Positions 23,087 through 36,623 of a DNA stretch of 64,000 bases are shown piece by piece. How positions within the stretch are numbered: position 1 is the first letter of the stretch; the number at the start of each line of letters is the position of its first letter. The stretch comes from Cunninghamia lanceolata (lineage: Eukaryota > Streptophyta > Pinopsida > Cupressales > Cupressaceae). A program made the translations under genes and the position numbers. The stretch spans positions 5,580,001 through 5,644,000 of the forward strand of contig BSBN01000242.1 of NCBI GenBank assembly GCA_027924645.1, in the 5' to 3' direction. The notes under the pieces were generated by a model. The model did not search any database, had not been told where the DNA came from, and saw only the letters and a list, made by a program, of their open reading frames with translations.

Positions 23087-24760
23087 TATTATTTTATATA
23101 TCATATATAATCTCTAATGCTTATTACTATTCATGTTGCTCTAAGAAATCATACATTCACCATTTGATTCTTAGTTTATTTCAAGTGGACTCATATTATC
23201 CTTAATTTATCTAACTAAGTTTTCCTATAATCATAAAACTATCGGCGTGCCCATTGAACCTATAGGTCCAATTGCTAGTTTTAAATTTTCGGGTAAATAC
23301 ATTATGTCTGATATTTATAAACAAGGTTGGCTTAAACACCTTGAACAATCCCTAAGTAGATGCCATGGAAATGGATTGAACTACTAAGTAAAAGCACGAA
23401 GAAACGATGAAAGAGAAACCAGTAAAAGCAGGGTCTTGTTGAGGAGGTGAAGCACTAGTAAGTATATGTAAGAGAGGGAAAGCGTAGATTAAGTGGCCGA
23501 CAGCGTGTGGAAAGCGCTTGGAAGAAATGCAGAATCGTGTGAGAGGCAGACTCACTTTACAGCGAAGAATGCAGAATCGTGTAGAGTGCGTAAGGAATCC
23601 AATGCAACCATCACAATCATGGTGTACATAACCACACAAGGGACAGGCAGAATCTGACTGAAAGATTTGAACTTTATGCTAGGATACGCGTCTTTAGGCC
23701 TGTTTACCTGAATATATCTCTATACGTATTTTAAAATTCAAATTCAGAATTGAGTTATAAGAATGCCACAATAAATTGGTTTAAATTTATTTTTTCCACT
23801 AGTATACTACAATCAATTGTTATTTCAATAAAATAATAATAATTCAATATAATAAGGAATGTATATGATGAATTCTTTATTAGTCAATAGGCTTTATATG
23901 TGAGCATTATAGTGCTCGGAATTGTCTCACGCTGTAAAAAAAATTCATGCTGGAAATTTTCTAAACTCGTCGGTTGTTCCTATCAGGGTATTCTTTGAAC
24001 CTCCTATGGGTGCAAGTGCTAGTTATATGAATATTTGAAGGGTATTCATTGCATCAAAGTCATCTAGTAATGATTCCAAGCTCATCACTTATGGTATTAA
24101 GGGTGTTGCACTCAAAAAAACTTGACCCTAGTGGGCTCATTCACGATCATTCAACTTCACTAGTAGACCAACTAATAAATTTTCACTTTATTTTGTTTAC
24201 TCTTTGTCTTCCTATTATTAATTCCTTCAAACATTCGCATTAGATTGTTAGTTTTCTACCGCTAATCAATTAGAATTTAAAATCAATGGTGTTTATTCAA
24301 GTTTTAATGTCCGATTAAAAAGCTCTTTTATTTTCAACTATTTAAATTTATTGAAATTTAATTTATTGATTGCAGGGTTATCATTTACAATTCCGTATTT
24401 ATAATGTCTTATTCTTCTCTAACTTCATAGAAAAATATTAGTTAGAATATAAAAACAATGTCTAATGTTGAAAAGGTATGTTAAATTGTACCAATCATAT
24501 AACATCTGTCTTGTTAATGTGATCTCGTTGTAATTCTTGCATGCTACAATTGTTTGCCAATCACCCACTTATTGTTTATTGCCTCTTCTCCATATGTTTT
24601 TCCCCTCATCTTGTAGTTGTGGTTTGTGGATGTTGTAAATTTATTTCAGCCCATGGTAAGAGTTGTAATATCATGTGCTTGTTGCTATCATTCTAAAGTA
24701 GGACCTAGCAATGAAATACCAAGCCTTGTTGTAATTTAAGTTGTTCATGAAAGCTTGCAA
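23087..24760. other. Unassigned spacer between the two H+B blocks
   Basis: AT-rich. A ~50-codon open stretch at about 23230-23385 (+), with VPIEPIGPIASFKFSGKYI, has ordinary protein composition but no recognised family. A short direct repeat (GCAGAATCGTGT) occurs twice near 23527 and 23570. No LTR ends, RNA gene or transposase is visible. Confidence 0.3.
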
Positions 24761-26817
24761 TCTCCTAAACATTAGGGTTTTCAAATCTTTAATTTTCTAA
24801 TTTTTCTTAGCTCTAGATCTAGAAACCCCTTTTATTTTGTGATTCATTACTATTTTATTATTACATATTTTCTTTTTTATGGTTTTGAACTTTGTTGCGA
24901 TATATCTTTTATCATCCCACCCACTCTTGGTTACCCCATCAGGTTTTCAATTTTAGATCTAATATATAACTAGTATTTCTTTTTATTTTTGAATTTGAAA
25001 GTGAATTATTGGGCTTTAGCTTTCTATCTTTTGTTTATGTCACAAGCTACTTGTGATCCTAATCTTCCATTGGGGAGTGCTTGTCTAAACACTAACTTGG
25101 TTACCAATCCAATAAGTCTGGGATCTATCTCCATACTCATGTTGAAAACAACTTAGAGGATAATCAATACTATGACCATGATGTCCATGTAGCCAATGAA
25201 GATTTTGCTAATAAGCAAGATTGTTAGGCAAATGTTAGAAATCCTACACCACTAGATGATATGCTTAATAATGTGTTCATTAACAAGACTTATGTATAAT
25301 AGGTCTTGTAAGCAATTAATACCAAGATTGATTCAAATATTGTGATATCACATCTACCTCCTTTCCTACTTCTACCATTGACCCATCCTCTACTATTACC
25401 CCATCCACCACCACTCATCCTCATAATATTGCTACTACTAGTGTTCCATCACATAGTGATTATCCCTTCTCCACTTTCCCTCCTCAATATGGCCTTCCTC
25501 CAAACTTCACCCCTCTTGAGATACTCACCTCTCACATGATGTATTAAACCTCCATGCTCATCTCATCCACCACTAGACCTAACTTATCACTACCCCTTTT
25601 AGTTAGTTCGTACCTATATCTTCTACCCCATCTCATGTCATGTCTATCCCTTATTTTACATCTCTATCCACCTCCATGCATACCCTCAATTATCTTTCTT
25701 CTTCTATGCCTCTTCCCCACCCTATGACCTCTTGCATCCCTCATACTTCCCACACCCACTTTTATACACACAATAGTGGCCATCAACACTCCCTTGTTAT
25801 TCCTTCATGTTCCACCCTACATGCACTAATTCATAAGAAAGATCGAGTTGATAAAAGAGTGGATGCAATACCTAATGGGAAAAACAATGAGGAATTCAAA
25901 GATGTTATACATACACCATAATATTATGAGATTGTTGAACATCCTCTACCTATGGCCTTTGTGACACCCCATTTTTTATATATTATGATGAGGGTGATCT
26001 TAACACACATTTGATGTCATTTGTAACTCAACATGCATAGATTCCCATTATGAGGATTGACTATCTTGTCTAAATTATTTCCATGGACTATTAAAGAATA
26101 TGCTATCAAGTGGTTCTTTTCACCTCCTCAAGGATCCGTTCACAAATTGATGATTTGAGAAAGGTGTTCTTAAAGCAATCCATAGTTAATGTGGACCTTA
26201 GAGTTATAGTTTTTGATCTATTTAAGTGTGCTCAAGGATTAAATGAACACGTTAATGACTTATACAATTTAATTCCTTATTCAATGAAATGATTAGTCCC
26301 TTACATGATTTCAAATTGCAAAACATCTTTATTAAGGGATTGTTTAAACCAATTTTGGAGAATGTGTACCTAAATTATAGGCATGCATCTTTTTTAGACC
26401 TTTGTGAAAATATTAAAATTGTGGAATCCAAATTGTTATGAAGACCTTTTTTCAAATGTGGATCATTAAGTAAAAAAAAATCATACCCTTCAAAGTATCA
26501 AAAGTCAAATAAACTTTCAAAGCCTAATGGCGCATGAAAATAAAGTTCATCAAGTTGTTAATACCTCTATTATTCCTCCATTCAAACCAAATGCTACTTG
26601 GAAGTTTACTAAGCTTCAGGAATATGTGGATGATGTTCTTTAGAGCTTATTGAGTGCTAATTTGATCACTCTTCCTCTCATTCATCCATTGCATCCCAAC
26701 AAACTATTTCCTAGGGCATTCAATGATCAAACATTTTATAATTTCCATACAGTTAAAGGCCATTAAAATCAATCGTGAATGGGTCTTAATCATAAGTTAT
26801 AAGACGTTATTGTTAAC
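24761..26817 (+). pseudogene. H element copy 2: gag 5' part
   Basis: Homologous to 828-2887 throughout, with the same frame breaks, the same FPPQYGLPPNF linker and the same FKCAQGLNEHVNDL capsid block. It starts abruptly at 24761 and ends at TTAAC (26813-26817), directly followed by the B2 LTR, as in copy 1. Shared stops show that H was already dead before duplication. Confidence 0.7.
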
Positions 26818-29331
26818 TATAACATCACTATCCATAATACGAGCAAGATTTAACTTAAACATTCATCTTAATCAAGAGATTAGTTAACAACATGATTATG
26901 CAAATCAATTCTTAACCATAAAGAGTCATTATCTTTTCATCAATTAAGCATGTCATTCTAATCAAAATATAACAAAGCTTACAATACAATAATCATTTAC
27001 AAATCTTTAGTGAGTAGCCATCACTAATCATGTACAAGTTATGCCCAAGGCATCATAAATCAATTCATATATTACAATAGACCATATGGTCATAAATGCA
27101 AACACTATATCTGGAACTAATGACATCTGTCTCCATAAGCCTCAGCTTGTCTCATGCTTGGGAAGGAGAGCATCATCTTGGTGCTTTTCCACCAACCACG
27201 GACCTGCAATCCCCCACTCAACTTCCAAACTGGAAGTGGCCCTACCCTTCATGGAAAGGTTAGATATTAGGAACCCTTAGGTTAGCCATCTGAGTATCTA
27301 GTGTTGTGTCCTTCCTAATATGTCACGGTCACACAACTATAGATCCACTCTAACTATGTATAACACTACTGGAGACAATAGGCCATCTGGAGCACTGTGG
27401 ACCGACAATGCATGCAGAGATGGATGCATTACTTTGGCCAAATATTTACATACATAAATGTTACGCATTGAACGTTGTCATATGTCCACCACCCTGACTT
27501 GACTTATAAGCTATCATGTCCTATAGTAAGTTCAAATCGACCTTTCTCTCTAGGTCTAGAATAAACGAGATCAATTCGATTATTTGCCCATGTCAAGACA
27601 CTCGACTCCCATCATGGTTTGGTTACAACTAAAAAGGTTATTTTCATAACATGGAACTTGTGACTCCTTGTCACCTTGTTCCACTATGCAAGTCATATCA
27701 AAATCGACCATTCTTGGTCTAGTATAAGTACGATTCAATGCATTTAAGTCCAATCCTTTGACACTCAATTGTTATTTTGAAAACCATACTTAGGTTTTTG
27801 GTTTCATAAACACTTGGTTAGTAGTGACTCCACGTCACATTATCTTGTTTTCTAGAATAATGAATACAATCTTGATTTCAACTCTCACCCTACTCGGTCA
27901 ATGTTTACCTTGTTTTCCTATTGTCATGGTTAAAAGAAACTAGTCCATAATAAAAGAAAAGGCTCAAATCATACTATCTTTTAAAAGTTCATAAAGACTC
28001 ATAGAGTCAAACCCCTCTAAGCTCTTCTCTAGAATCTTTCATAAAGTCAATATAAAAACATAACTGCAATTTATATAGTCGGTATTCATCTCATTTAAGA
28101 CCACTAGCTTATAATAAAACTAGGGTAGATTCTAATATCGAAAGGTATATCAAGACTTTACTTCATAATGAAGGCAAGATTGAATTCTCGGCTATCATGA
28201 TAGAATCACTATGATAGTGTAAGAATAGTATTCTATTACTCTTCTCAAAGAGTTATCATGTTCACATAACATGTATATTTATTGATAGCCATTCGATTCT
28301 TGTCAACTTTTCTATCGAATTGGCAGAATAAGGTTTCGAGTGCAGTAGCATGACCCATTTTATCTTGGGTTTACTGTGTTTAAAGTAATCATGGTTACGG
28401 CCATCAGAAATAATGGTGAGGATTGTTCAACAGGTTGATACCACCATTATTCATTCATTACAGAATGTTGCCCTTTCGGGCTCATTTGCATATACAAATT
28501 TGCAAGAGTTAACAACTGGTAATCATAAAGATATAAGACATCATTAAAGATGTATGGCACATAATGTATGGCGGATAGGAACAACTAAAACTTGCGGGTG
28601 CTTATGCATGCAATCCCACATAAGGTTTATGTCCTCAAGCTGGCCGAGCGCCACAAAAGAGCAACAGTTTCAAAGTATCATGAATTATATTTCATTTGGG
28701 GCTCCAAGAGCCTTCGACTACTCTTAAAATTCATTGATATGCATAAATAAATATACAATCTCAACTCTGTACATTAAAAGTAAAGTATTTCTTAATCTTT
28801 ATAGTCGACAGTGCCGATGTTACTTTCAGATGAAAGGAAGTTATACTATATTGCTGTCAATATATCATATGAGCTGAGGGCTCTAAATTAAAGATACCTG
28901 AATATATTTCACAGAGTTAAAGATGTATCATGCAGAGCTCAAACTCTTCCAGCTACTCTAGTCATTCTCTCTTACTGTAATTTTCTGCAACAAGAGAATG
29001 TAGCTCCCCGGTGTTCGTCACCCACACACCCACTTCTCTCTCGAAGTCTAACACCATAAAATAACAACCAAAACTACCCAGACTCTAATTGAGCCCTTCC
29101 ATAAGACACCAAGATGGCATTTAGTAACTAACCAAAGCATACTCTGTGCATATGATCTGGGCATGCCACCTAGCGGGATCTTTTGATCCACGTAGCCCAC
29201 TCAGCCTATCATCTCTCCTTTCCCACTCCTCGTGGGTTTAAGGATATCAATGAAGTAAGAATAAGATAAGATAAGATAAGATAGTTATTCTCATAGTCAA
29301 GAGTTATTAACTTTGACCTCTAAAGGGGTCC

Positions 29332-29401
<70 letters not shown>

Positions 29402-30081
29402 ACCCTCAACTAATAACATGGTCGAAGAACTATTAAAATATGCAAAATCATCATAAAGATTAAAGCAAAAGATATCACACTAAAATCTTAGGGCAATCGG
29501 GGTCGAGTAATACTCCCTCATCAACGATGATAAACTTTAGTCGATTGACTAAAAAATAAAGAAATAATATCCCTATTTAAGAATAGGGTAATGAGAGATC
29601 TCGCCGACACTTAACTCGACTATTATACGACTTGAGACGTTGTTCCAAGAACGTCATCTAGTCGTTAAAGCACCATCGACAAAATGATTCACAAGGATAG
29701 AATTACAAAGAAGGAAGACATGACTCGCGACAACTTACAAGGGATTCAGAAGGACATGGAAACCGATACTTAGATGAGTAATCAACATTATTTTCTCGAC
29801 ATCTAATCATTCCTCCAAGATCATACCCTCCTTCCTTCTTCAAAGGTCATTAACTTTTCATGTTCACACTCAGGACCACAAAATCATGATTAGTGCATCA
29901 TAATCATATCTCATAATATAAAGTAATTAATGTTCAAAACTAATTAACATCAATCATTAATATCATTAACAATGATGAATTTAGATATTTCCACAATATC
30001 AAATCAGTTAACTATGACTAGTCCTCTCGATTATCATGCAAAGTTAATGATTAAGTCTAATTGTAAGTTGGGGATGTAACA
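26818..30081 (-). repeat. B2 3' LTR
   Basis: About 3264 bp. It has the same mutated terminus (TATAAC) as the B1 3' LTR and is longer because of a (TA)n expansion at 29332-29398. The right end is intact (GATGTAACA). Confidence 0.92.
29332..29398. repeat. (TA)n microsatellite
   Basis: About 33 TA units inside the B2 3' LTR. The B1 LTRs have only GTATATATATAAAAATA-like sequence at the same place, and the fragment at 57779-57811 has a shorter pure TA run. Confidence 0.9.
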
Positions 30082-30095
30082 TATCTCCCCCATAA
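30082..30095 (-). promoter_or_regulatory. B2 polypurine tract
   Basis: TATGGGGGAGATA on the minus strand, abutting the LTR start TGTTAC. It is better preserved than in B1. Confidence 0.75.
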
Positions 30096-30167
30096 GAATC
30101 ATCGTCCCCGATGATTAATTGTCTTAAAAGTTAATCAACATAATAAGAAAATGTTTCAAGAACATAA

Positions 30168-31560
30168 TCAATAAATGTTTCAGAAAAGATGAAGAAATCT
30201 AGCATGAAAGTCAGCATAATTTTCCCAAGTGGCGTTTTCCTCTGCATATTGGTCCCACTAGACCTTGCACTGTGTTAGTTCCTTGTTACGTAAGCGTAGC
30301 TTACATGTTTCGAGCACCTTGATGGGCTCGATCACCACCACTCCTGGGTCTTTCACTTGTAGAGTATTCCAATCAAGCATAGGAATTTGATTATTAGCAT
30401 AATTAAACTTTTTCAAACATGAAACATGAAACACATTATGCATCATGGTAAGTGCTGGTGGTAGAGCAATTCTGTATTCTACTGGGTTGACTTCCTCAAG
30501 AACTTCGAAAGGACCTATGTATCTAGGTGCCAGTTTAGACATCTTTCCAAATTTCATGGAACTTTATGAGGTTTTACCCTTTGGAGAACTTTCTCTCCTA
30601 ATGTGAAATGACTTTCAATATGCTTTCCATCCCCATAACTCTTTTACCTATCATTGGCTTCCACTAGCCTTCTTTTAATTAGATGGACTTGTTCTTCCAT
30701 CTCTAATAGCATTTATGGACCAAGGCTAACCCTATCTTCTAGCTTATCCTAGCTTATAGGGGTTCAGCACTTCCATCCATATAATGCTTCAAATGGAGCC
30801 ATGTCTTAATAGTTGAATGATAGGAATTATTGTAGGTGAATTCTGCCAGAGGAAGATAATCATCCCATTTGTACTACTGGTCCATGCAGTACATCCCCAA
30901 TAAGTTCCCCAACACTTGGTTCACCCTCTCAATTTGTCCATCCATCTCAGGATGATAAGTAGAGCTTATATTCAACTGAGTACCAAGTGTAGAGAACAAG
31001 GTTTGCCAAAATTTTGATGTCATTCGTGCATCCCTATCTGAGATAATCTTCTCAGGAATGCTATGCAATCTGAAAATCTCTTGAACAAAATTTTGAGCAA
31101 TGACGGGTGCCCCATTCGTCAAGTTTTGAGGTATAAAATGAGCGGCTTTGGTGAGTCTATCCACCATAACCAAGATAGCATTGTGCATGTTCCTTGACAT
31201 AGGAAGCCCTTGCACAAAGTCCATGCTTATAATTTGCCATTTCCACTCAGGAATTTCATGAGGGTACAAGAGCCCTGTCAAGTGATGGTGTTCCACCTTC
31301 ACCCTCTGGCATTCAATACATGTAGCTACAAAATTTGTAGCATCCCTCTTCATTCATTTCTAGAAATATAATGGTTTCATATCAGCAAGTAACTTTGTTA
31401 CTCCTGGATGCCCAGAATATGGTGCAGAATGAACCTCCTTCCATACCATATTCCTTAACTCTGTTGAGTTAGGTACATACATCCTTCCCTTAAACCTTAA
31501 TAACCCATCTGGTTCAAGGTTGAATCCTTCATATCTCAGATTCTGGGGGTTTTCTTCAAG
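30168..31560 (-). pseudogene. B2 integrase with chromodomain
   Basis: Same architecture as the B1 integrase. A 159-codon open stretch (30874-31353) covers the catalytic core and keeps all three acidic positions: Asp in IISMDF, Asp in IISDRD and Glu in GQIERVN. A 99-codon stretch (30258-30557) covers [16 protein letters not shown], the [11 protein letters not shown] block and the start of the chromodomain ([20 protein letters not shown]). Stops and frameshifts separate the pieces and the tail stop is at 30168-30170. Catalytically better preserved than B1 but still broken. Confidence 0.88.
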
Positions 31561-31568
31561 GGCTTGTT

Positions 31569-32832
31569 TTACATGCTCGTAAAATCATCTCCCTTAGATT
31601 TTTGTAACACTTGATTCCTAAAATTAGAATGTAAAGAGATCATGGAGGAGATGTGCCTTCTCCTACTCAAAGCATCTACCACCCAATTTTCTTTTCCTTG
31701 TATATATTTAATCTTGAAATCATAATCTGAGATGAATTCAAACCACCTTCTTTGACGAGCATTAAGACGGGGTTGAGTGATCAAATATTTGAGTCCCTGG
31801 TGATCTATTTTCAACTCAAAAGGTTTCCCAAGCAGATAGTGTCTCCACATTTGAAGTGTGTGAATAACTGTTGCAAGTTCTAAATCATGTGGGGCATAAT
31901 TTTGTTCATAGTTTTTCAACTTACATGATTCATACGTGATGACCTGTCCATCCTAGACTAGTACACCACCTAAGCCTTCTCTTGAGGCATCAATAATGAC
32001 TACAAATTGACCCTTTGGGTCAGGTACTTTCAATATTGGTGCTGAAGTCCATTTTTCCTTCAGTAGGTCAAAGGCCTCTTGGTACTTTGCTAACCACTCA
32101 AACTTGCCCTTTCTCTGCAAGGAAGTTATAGGATATGCAATTTTAGAGAAGTTCTTCACAAACTTCCTGTAATATCCAGCAAGGCCCATGAAACTTTGGA
32201 CCTCATGAACATTCTTTGGTTCTAGCCATTCCAAAATAGCTTTAATTTTACCTGGGTCCACAATTATTCCCTTAGCTGAATTTATGTGGCCCAAATATTG
32301 TACTTCCTTCTGAAAGAAAGTACACTTCGAGAGCTTGCCATATAATTTATGCTCTCTCAACATCTGGAGAATAATTCTCAAATGTTGTAAATGCTCTTCC
32401 TCATTTTTAGAATGAATCAAAATGTCATCAAGAAACACTAAAACAAACTTGTCCAGACAGTCCTTGAACACACTATTCATAAGATTCATAAACATCGCCG
32501 ACGTATTTGTTAATCCAAAAGGTAGGACAGTGAATTCATAATGTCCATACCTAGTTCTAAAGGTTGTCTTATGGATGTACTCATCCTTCAACCTCAATTG
32601 GTGATATCCAGACCGAAGATTGATCTTGGAAAATACTGTTTCACCCCTCATCTAATCGAACAAATCATCAATGTGAGGTAAAGGGTATTTGTTCTTAATG
32701 GTGGCTTTGTTCAACATGCGGTAATCTATGCACAACCGCAAAGTGCCATCTTTCTTTTTCACAAAAATGACTGGCGCTCCCCATGGTGACACACAGGGTC
32801 TAATTAACCCTTTATCTAATAGCTCTTATAGT
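31569..32832 (-). pseudogene. B2 reverse transcriptase (truncated) and RNase H
   Basis: One continuous frame with only two stops. It contains [36 protein letters not shown], the catalytic box [12 protein letters not shown], and RNase [14 protein letters not shown] with the first Asp intact. The stop at 31953-31955 is TAG where B1 has CAG. The N-terminus of RT is cut at 32832 by the insertion of element C. Confidence 0.9.
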
Positions 32833-35800
32833 TGTTATCATGCAGGATTGCACCTGTTATGCAAAGTTGTGAAGCTCAGCAATCCTGTGTAACATGGGAT
32901 CACACTCAGGCTGTGGGTGACCTATGGTGAGCTTGAACCTCCAGATTATGGGTTGGTTCCATTATAATTTTCAAATGGGTTAATAACTTTGCAAGAAAAG
33001 GGTTGAAAAGACCTACTAAAAGCACTAAAACTATAACTTAAAAGTGTGGTGATGCACCTAATTTGATGGAAAACTACAACTCTAATTCACAATAAATCTT
33101 AGAAAAATATATCCACACAATTGACTTTGGCAATATGATCACAAAAATGTTTCTAAGGGAGGCTGGAAATAATTTTCTTCTTGGAGGAAATAGGGTTCTC
33201 ATAGCATGAAAGAAAAACTATTCCAATTGCACAACCTAAGACCTGTGATTTTTACTGCTATTCAATACATGCAAGTACAAATGAGACAATGATTTTAAAG
33301 GTTCTGATATTAAACACAATAAAATCTCATCAAATCATTCATAAAGACAACACAAATGAGAAGGTAGATACTTGATTCTACTAAAAAATAATGGAATACT
33401 TGCATAAAAATGACAAAGAATAGAACCTGTAACATGTTGTAATGTATTAATCTGCAAAATTGAGTTACAAACACTCTTTCTCTCTGCAATGTATAAGAGA
33501 GCAAAAGGCAAGAACTGGAAAAACATAAGTTTTTCTCACAATATATAATCTACTCTCAAAGAGACCTAGAAAGGTCAACTGCAGTCAACTGCCTCTTAAA
33601 ATAATCCCTCCAAAACTGATTCAAAAGCAAGCATGGAAATCCCTAAAAAATAGGTCCTAACTGTAGAAAAAGAAGTCAAAATAGCTTCAAACTGCCTCTC
33701 AAACTTAGTTTGACCAAGTGGTGAACCAAAGTCTTCCAATTTTGCCCAAAAAATCATGCAAAAGATCCAAAAAGGCTAAGTTAACTTCATCCTCCTAATT
33801 TGCACTTTGATTTTTTGGTGGAGAACTTTGCCTGCGCCACCATTGAAGGTTAGGGTTTGAGGGAAACCCTCGATTTCTAGCTGTCTTCAAGCATTTTCTT
33901 GGAGATTTCTTGCAGATAAGAAAAGGTAAATCCTTCTCTGCCGATACTGAACCATATTTTATGTGTTTGAACACTGTTTTCTGGTTTTTTGGCCGCAACC
34001 ATATGTGCATTTTTTATGTATTTTATGTGTTTCCCGCTGTGGTTTACTCCCTTTTGTGTGGGGCCACCATGGTCGACTGCTTGAGCTATTTTGGAAGCAA
34101 TATAAAGGCAAAAAAATGAGCATAACTTCGTGGCCTCCATGTATTTAGTCTGTGCTACAAAATAAGGTAACAAACTACTCTTGAACTCTATATGTTTCTT
34201 TGTATTTCTCCATTGAAATATTTTGAATATAATGTACTCAGAAACATTTTTAGAGCTTCTGTATACTTTGTGGGTTGTGGCCATATCTTGCATCTATGTT
34301 CTGGGTTTGTCAAAAAAGACAAAGCTTGTTGCATACAGGGTCGCCATGAAATGCTAGGGTTTCATCATTCTGCTTCTCAATTCTTTTCACTTTGTTTTAA
34401 AGATAGAGTCTTTGATGGCATTTATATAGACTGTCATGAACTGGCAGGTTCACTTCCTTGAGTTGAAACAAACTTCATGGGGTTTGAGACACCTTTCATC
34501 CTCTTTGCCTGCTCTATAAAAGTATTCAAAATCACTATGTATATGTGTAGATATCGGCCATACTTGGTATTCTTCCATATTTCTGAGCATAATAAACCCT
34601 CATGGCTCGAAACTCCTTCTAGCTCCTTCTGCATCTGAGCTTCCTTATGCAAATACCTTTTGGTTTCATTATTTGAAAATGGTAAAAAAGTTAAGTTACT
34701 ACTGGAAAAACTCTTCATTTATTACATGAACAAGTGCAACTTTGCTTTGTTGTGGTTCCACCTGAGGACTGCCTTTTATCATCTTGCATTTGTGATTTTC
34801 TCCTTTGGATGTTGATATGGATTTTGTTATTTGTGGAGAAATATATCTGTAGCAGCAAAAGATACTCAGTGTTGATCTTTGTAGCATTGCAACTGACCTT
34901 GCCTCTTCATGAACAAGACTGTAGACTGCTAAACCTCTATCAAATAATGATAGGCCTAACACAGGCTTGTGTATAATGATGAGACTCTAAAATCCTTACT
35001 AATTTCATACTCTTGCAATCATATAAAATTACTTGAAGCTTCTAAGGTGGTTTATGACTAATTAAACCCTTGTAAGCCTGAACTGATACAGGGTCCACTG
35101 TAACAAAATTTTTCAACCAAACCTTACACTACTTCTAGTAACTGAATGGATGCATTGATTTTAGCCTTAGAACCTCTAGTGATTAACCACTTAGCTCCAT
35201 ATGCTCTTTCTCCTTATAACTACAACATTTGATAATATGCCTTTTTTATTACTAAAACAGTCATGATCATGACTAACTTTTTTCCCTTTATGACTATCAA
35301 TAGTAATCTTACACCTCATTCACAACAAAAGTGATAAGTATCTATTCTATTTGTTGTTCCATGATCTAATATCCTTCTTAGATGAATAAAGAAGGAAGCA
35401 TGCTGGGCTCTACCCTTGTGGGAGCCACATTTTCTCCACATGCTTGAATAAAATCTGCAATAAATATTTACCTGTACCTATACAAGAAACACACAAATTA
35501 GATATAAAATGTGCCTTTGATTCATGATATGGGGTCACTTGCATGGATTTATCTTCTTCTGATATGGTACTTGTATCTGCTCATTATGACTTCTCTTATG
35601 CTGATACATGATTACTGATTACTGCTGCTACATAAAAGTGGATGGTACTTTTGTTTGACCTGGTTATGTGTATGAAACATTTTGGAACCCAGAGCTTCTA
35701 ACAAAACTTTTTTGCAGGTGTTCTAGAGCTCGACAGATGGAGGGAGCTGGAGACCAACTCAACCTTAAGATTCGTCATTCGTAGGTAATGACGGGTCCCT

Positions 35801-36342
35801 ATACTTTTCCTATGCTTTTTACTCTTTCAAAAAGTAAAATTTACTTTTATGTAGCATGTTCCAGTTACTCCCACGGCTTGTGTGGGACACTTTTATACAT
35901 TCTTTTGAATCCAATCAGCTATTTCATTCTATGCAATGACTTATGTATATTTCACTTTCTGAATCAAATACATAGCATAAAACAACTGATCTTTCTTTGA
36001 AACATATGTATAAAACATGATGTATAATTTGACAGTTTATAAATACCTCTTTTACTTGCACTGAAACATAATGAAGAATCAGCAACTGAAACATGAAATC
36101 CATCAATTCTCTTCATTCTTTGAATGTCTATTTTCTTGACCGTAGATGATTTCCCTTACCAGGATGATGTAACAGCTCAGCTTGAGCTATTACATGATTT
36201 TGATAAGTGATTTTGCACTTGTCTTCTGTCAAGACAACAGGCATTGACTGGATGATCCTGTGTAAGCAAAAAAATTTGTACCCCCTCTAAACAATTGATG
36301 TTTAGGCCTTGCTAAATTAGGTGTGAACATAATTTAGTAACA
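32833..36342 (-). repeat. Probable 3' LTR of element C
   Basis: Bounded by TGTTATCA on the left and AGTAACA on the right (plus strand), giving TGTTAC...ATAACA in element orientation. It lies downstream of the integrase stop, and begins exactly where B2 homology ends. The partner LTR is missing, so the call rests on termini and position only. It contains gene-like stretches on the opposite strand (next entry). Confidence 0.5.
35718..36210 (+). other. Exon-like stretches inside the C LTR
   Basis: A TTTTTTGCAG acceptor at 35717 precedes a short stretch with ATG at 35737 (MEGAGDQLNLKIRHS) and a donor-like TAG/GTAATG at 35784. A CCGTAG acceptor at 36145 precedes an open stretch ending in TGA at 36208-36210 (DDFPYQDDVTAQLELLHDFD). 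Upstream, 33830-33925 looks like a plant 5' leader (AGGGTTTGAGGGAAACCCTC, then TTTCTTGCAG). The phases do not join cleanly and I do not recognise the gene. It may be a captured or truncated host gene. Confidence 0.25.
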
Positions 36343-36623
36343 TTTTTGGCGACCTCTCAGGGGTGTTTTCCTACTAAAGAAAATAGTACCAGTAGCCTAG
36401 CAAATCCATTGGGCATATGAGTCTTTTCTTGCTTAAAACCTTGAAAAATTTCACTGCAACTCAGCTACTAGAAAAATATAGTAGCAAAACAATACTGAAA
36501 TTTAAACTAATCTGACCTTGTTTAGGACATGGCTAGAAAAATGTGCATGTGCACTTTTTGGAAAACAAAACAAAACAAAAATGAAATGTGCTAAAAGCAC
36601 TTATTTATAGCAAATCTGCTCTC

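Larger units (their letters stand above)
26818..32832 (-). mobile_element. B2: 3' part of the second chromovirus copy
   Basis: 3' LTR, polypurine tract, integrase-chromodomain and RNase H-RT, collinear with 2888-8840. It is cut at 32832, inside the RT N-terminus, by the end of element C. Its other end survives as the LTR fragment at 55551-58495; gag, protease and the first part of the 5' LTR are gone. Confidence 0.9.

Noticed and set aside
23352..23639. A 95-codon minus-strand frame
   Set aside because: No family resemblance, overlaps a short direct repeat, and has no supporting splice or leader signals.
36346..36366. TTGGCGACCTCTCAGGGGTG as a plus-strand primer-binding site
   Set aside because: It resembles Tat-type sites, but all coding sequence to its right is on the minus strand; a chance match near the putative LTR end is more likely, though it leaves the C LTR call uncertain.
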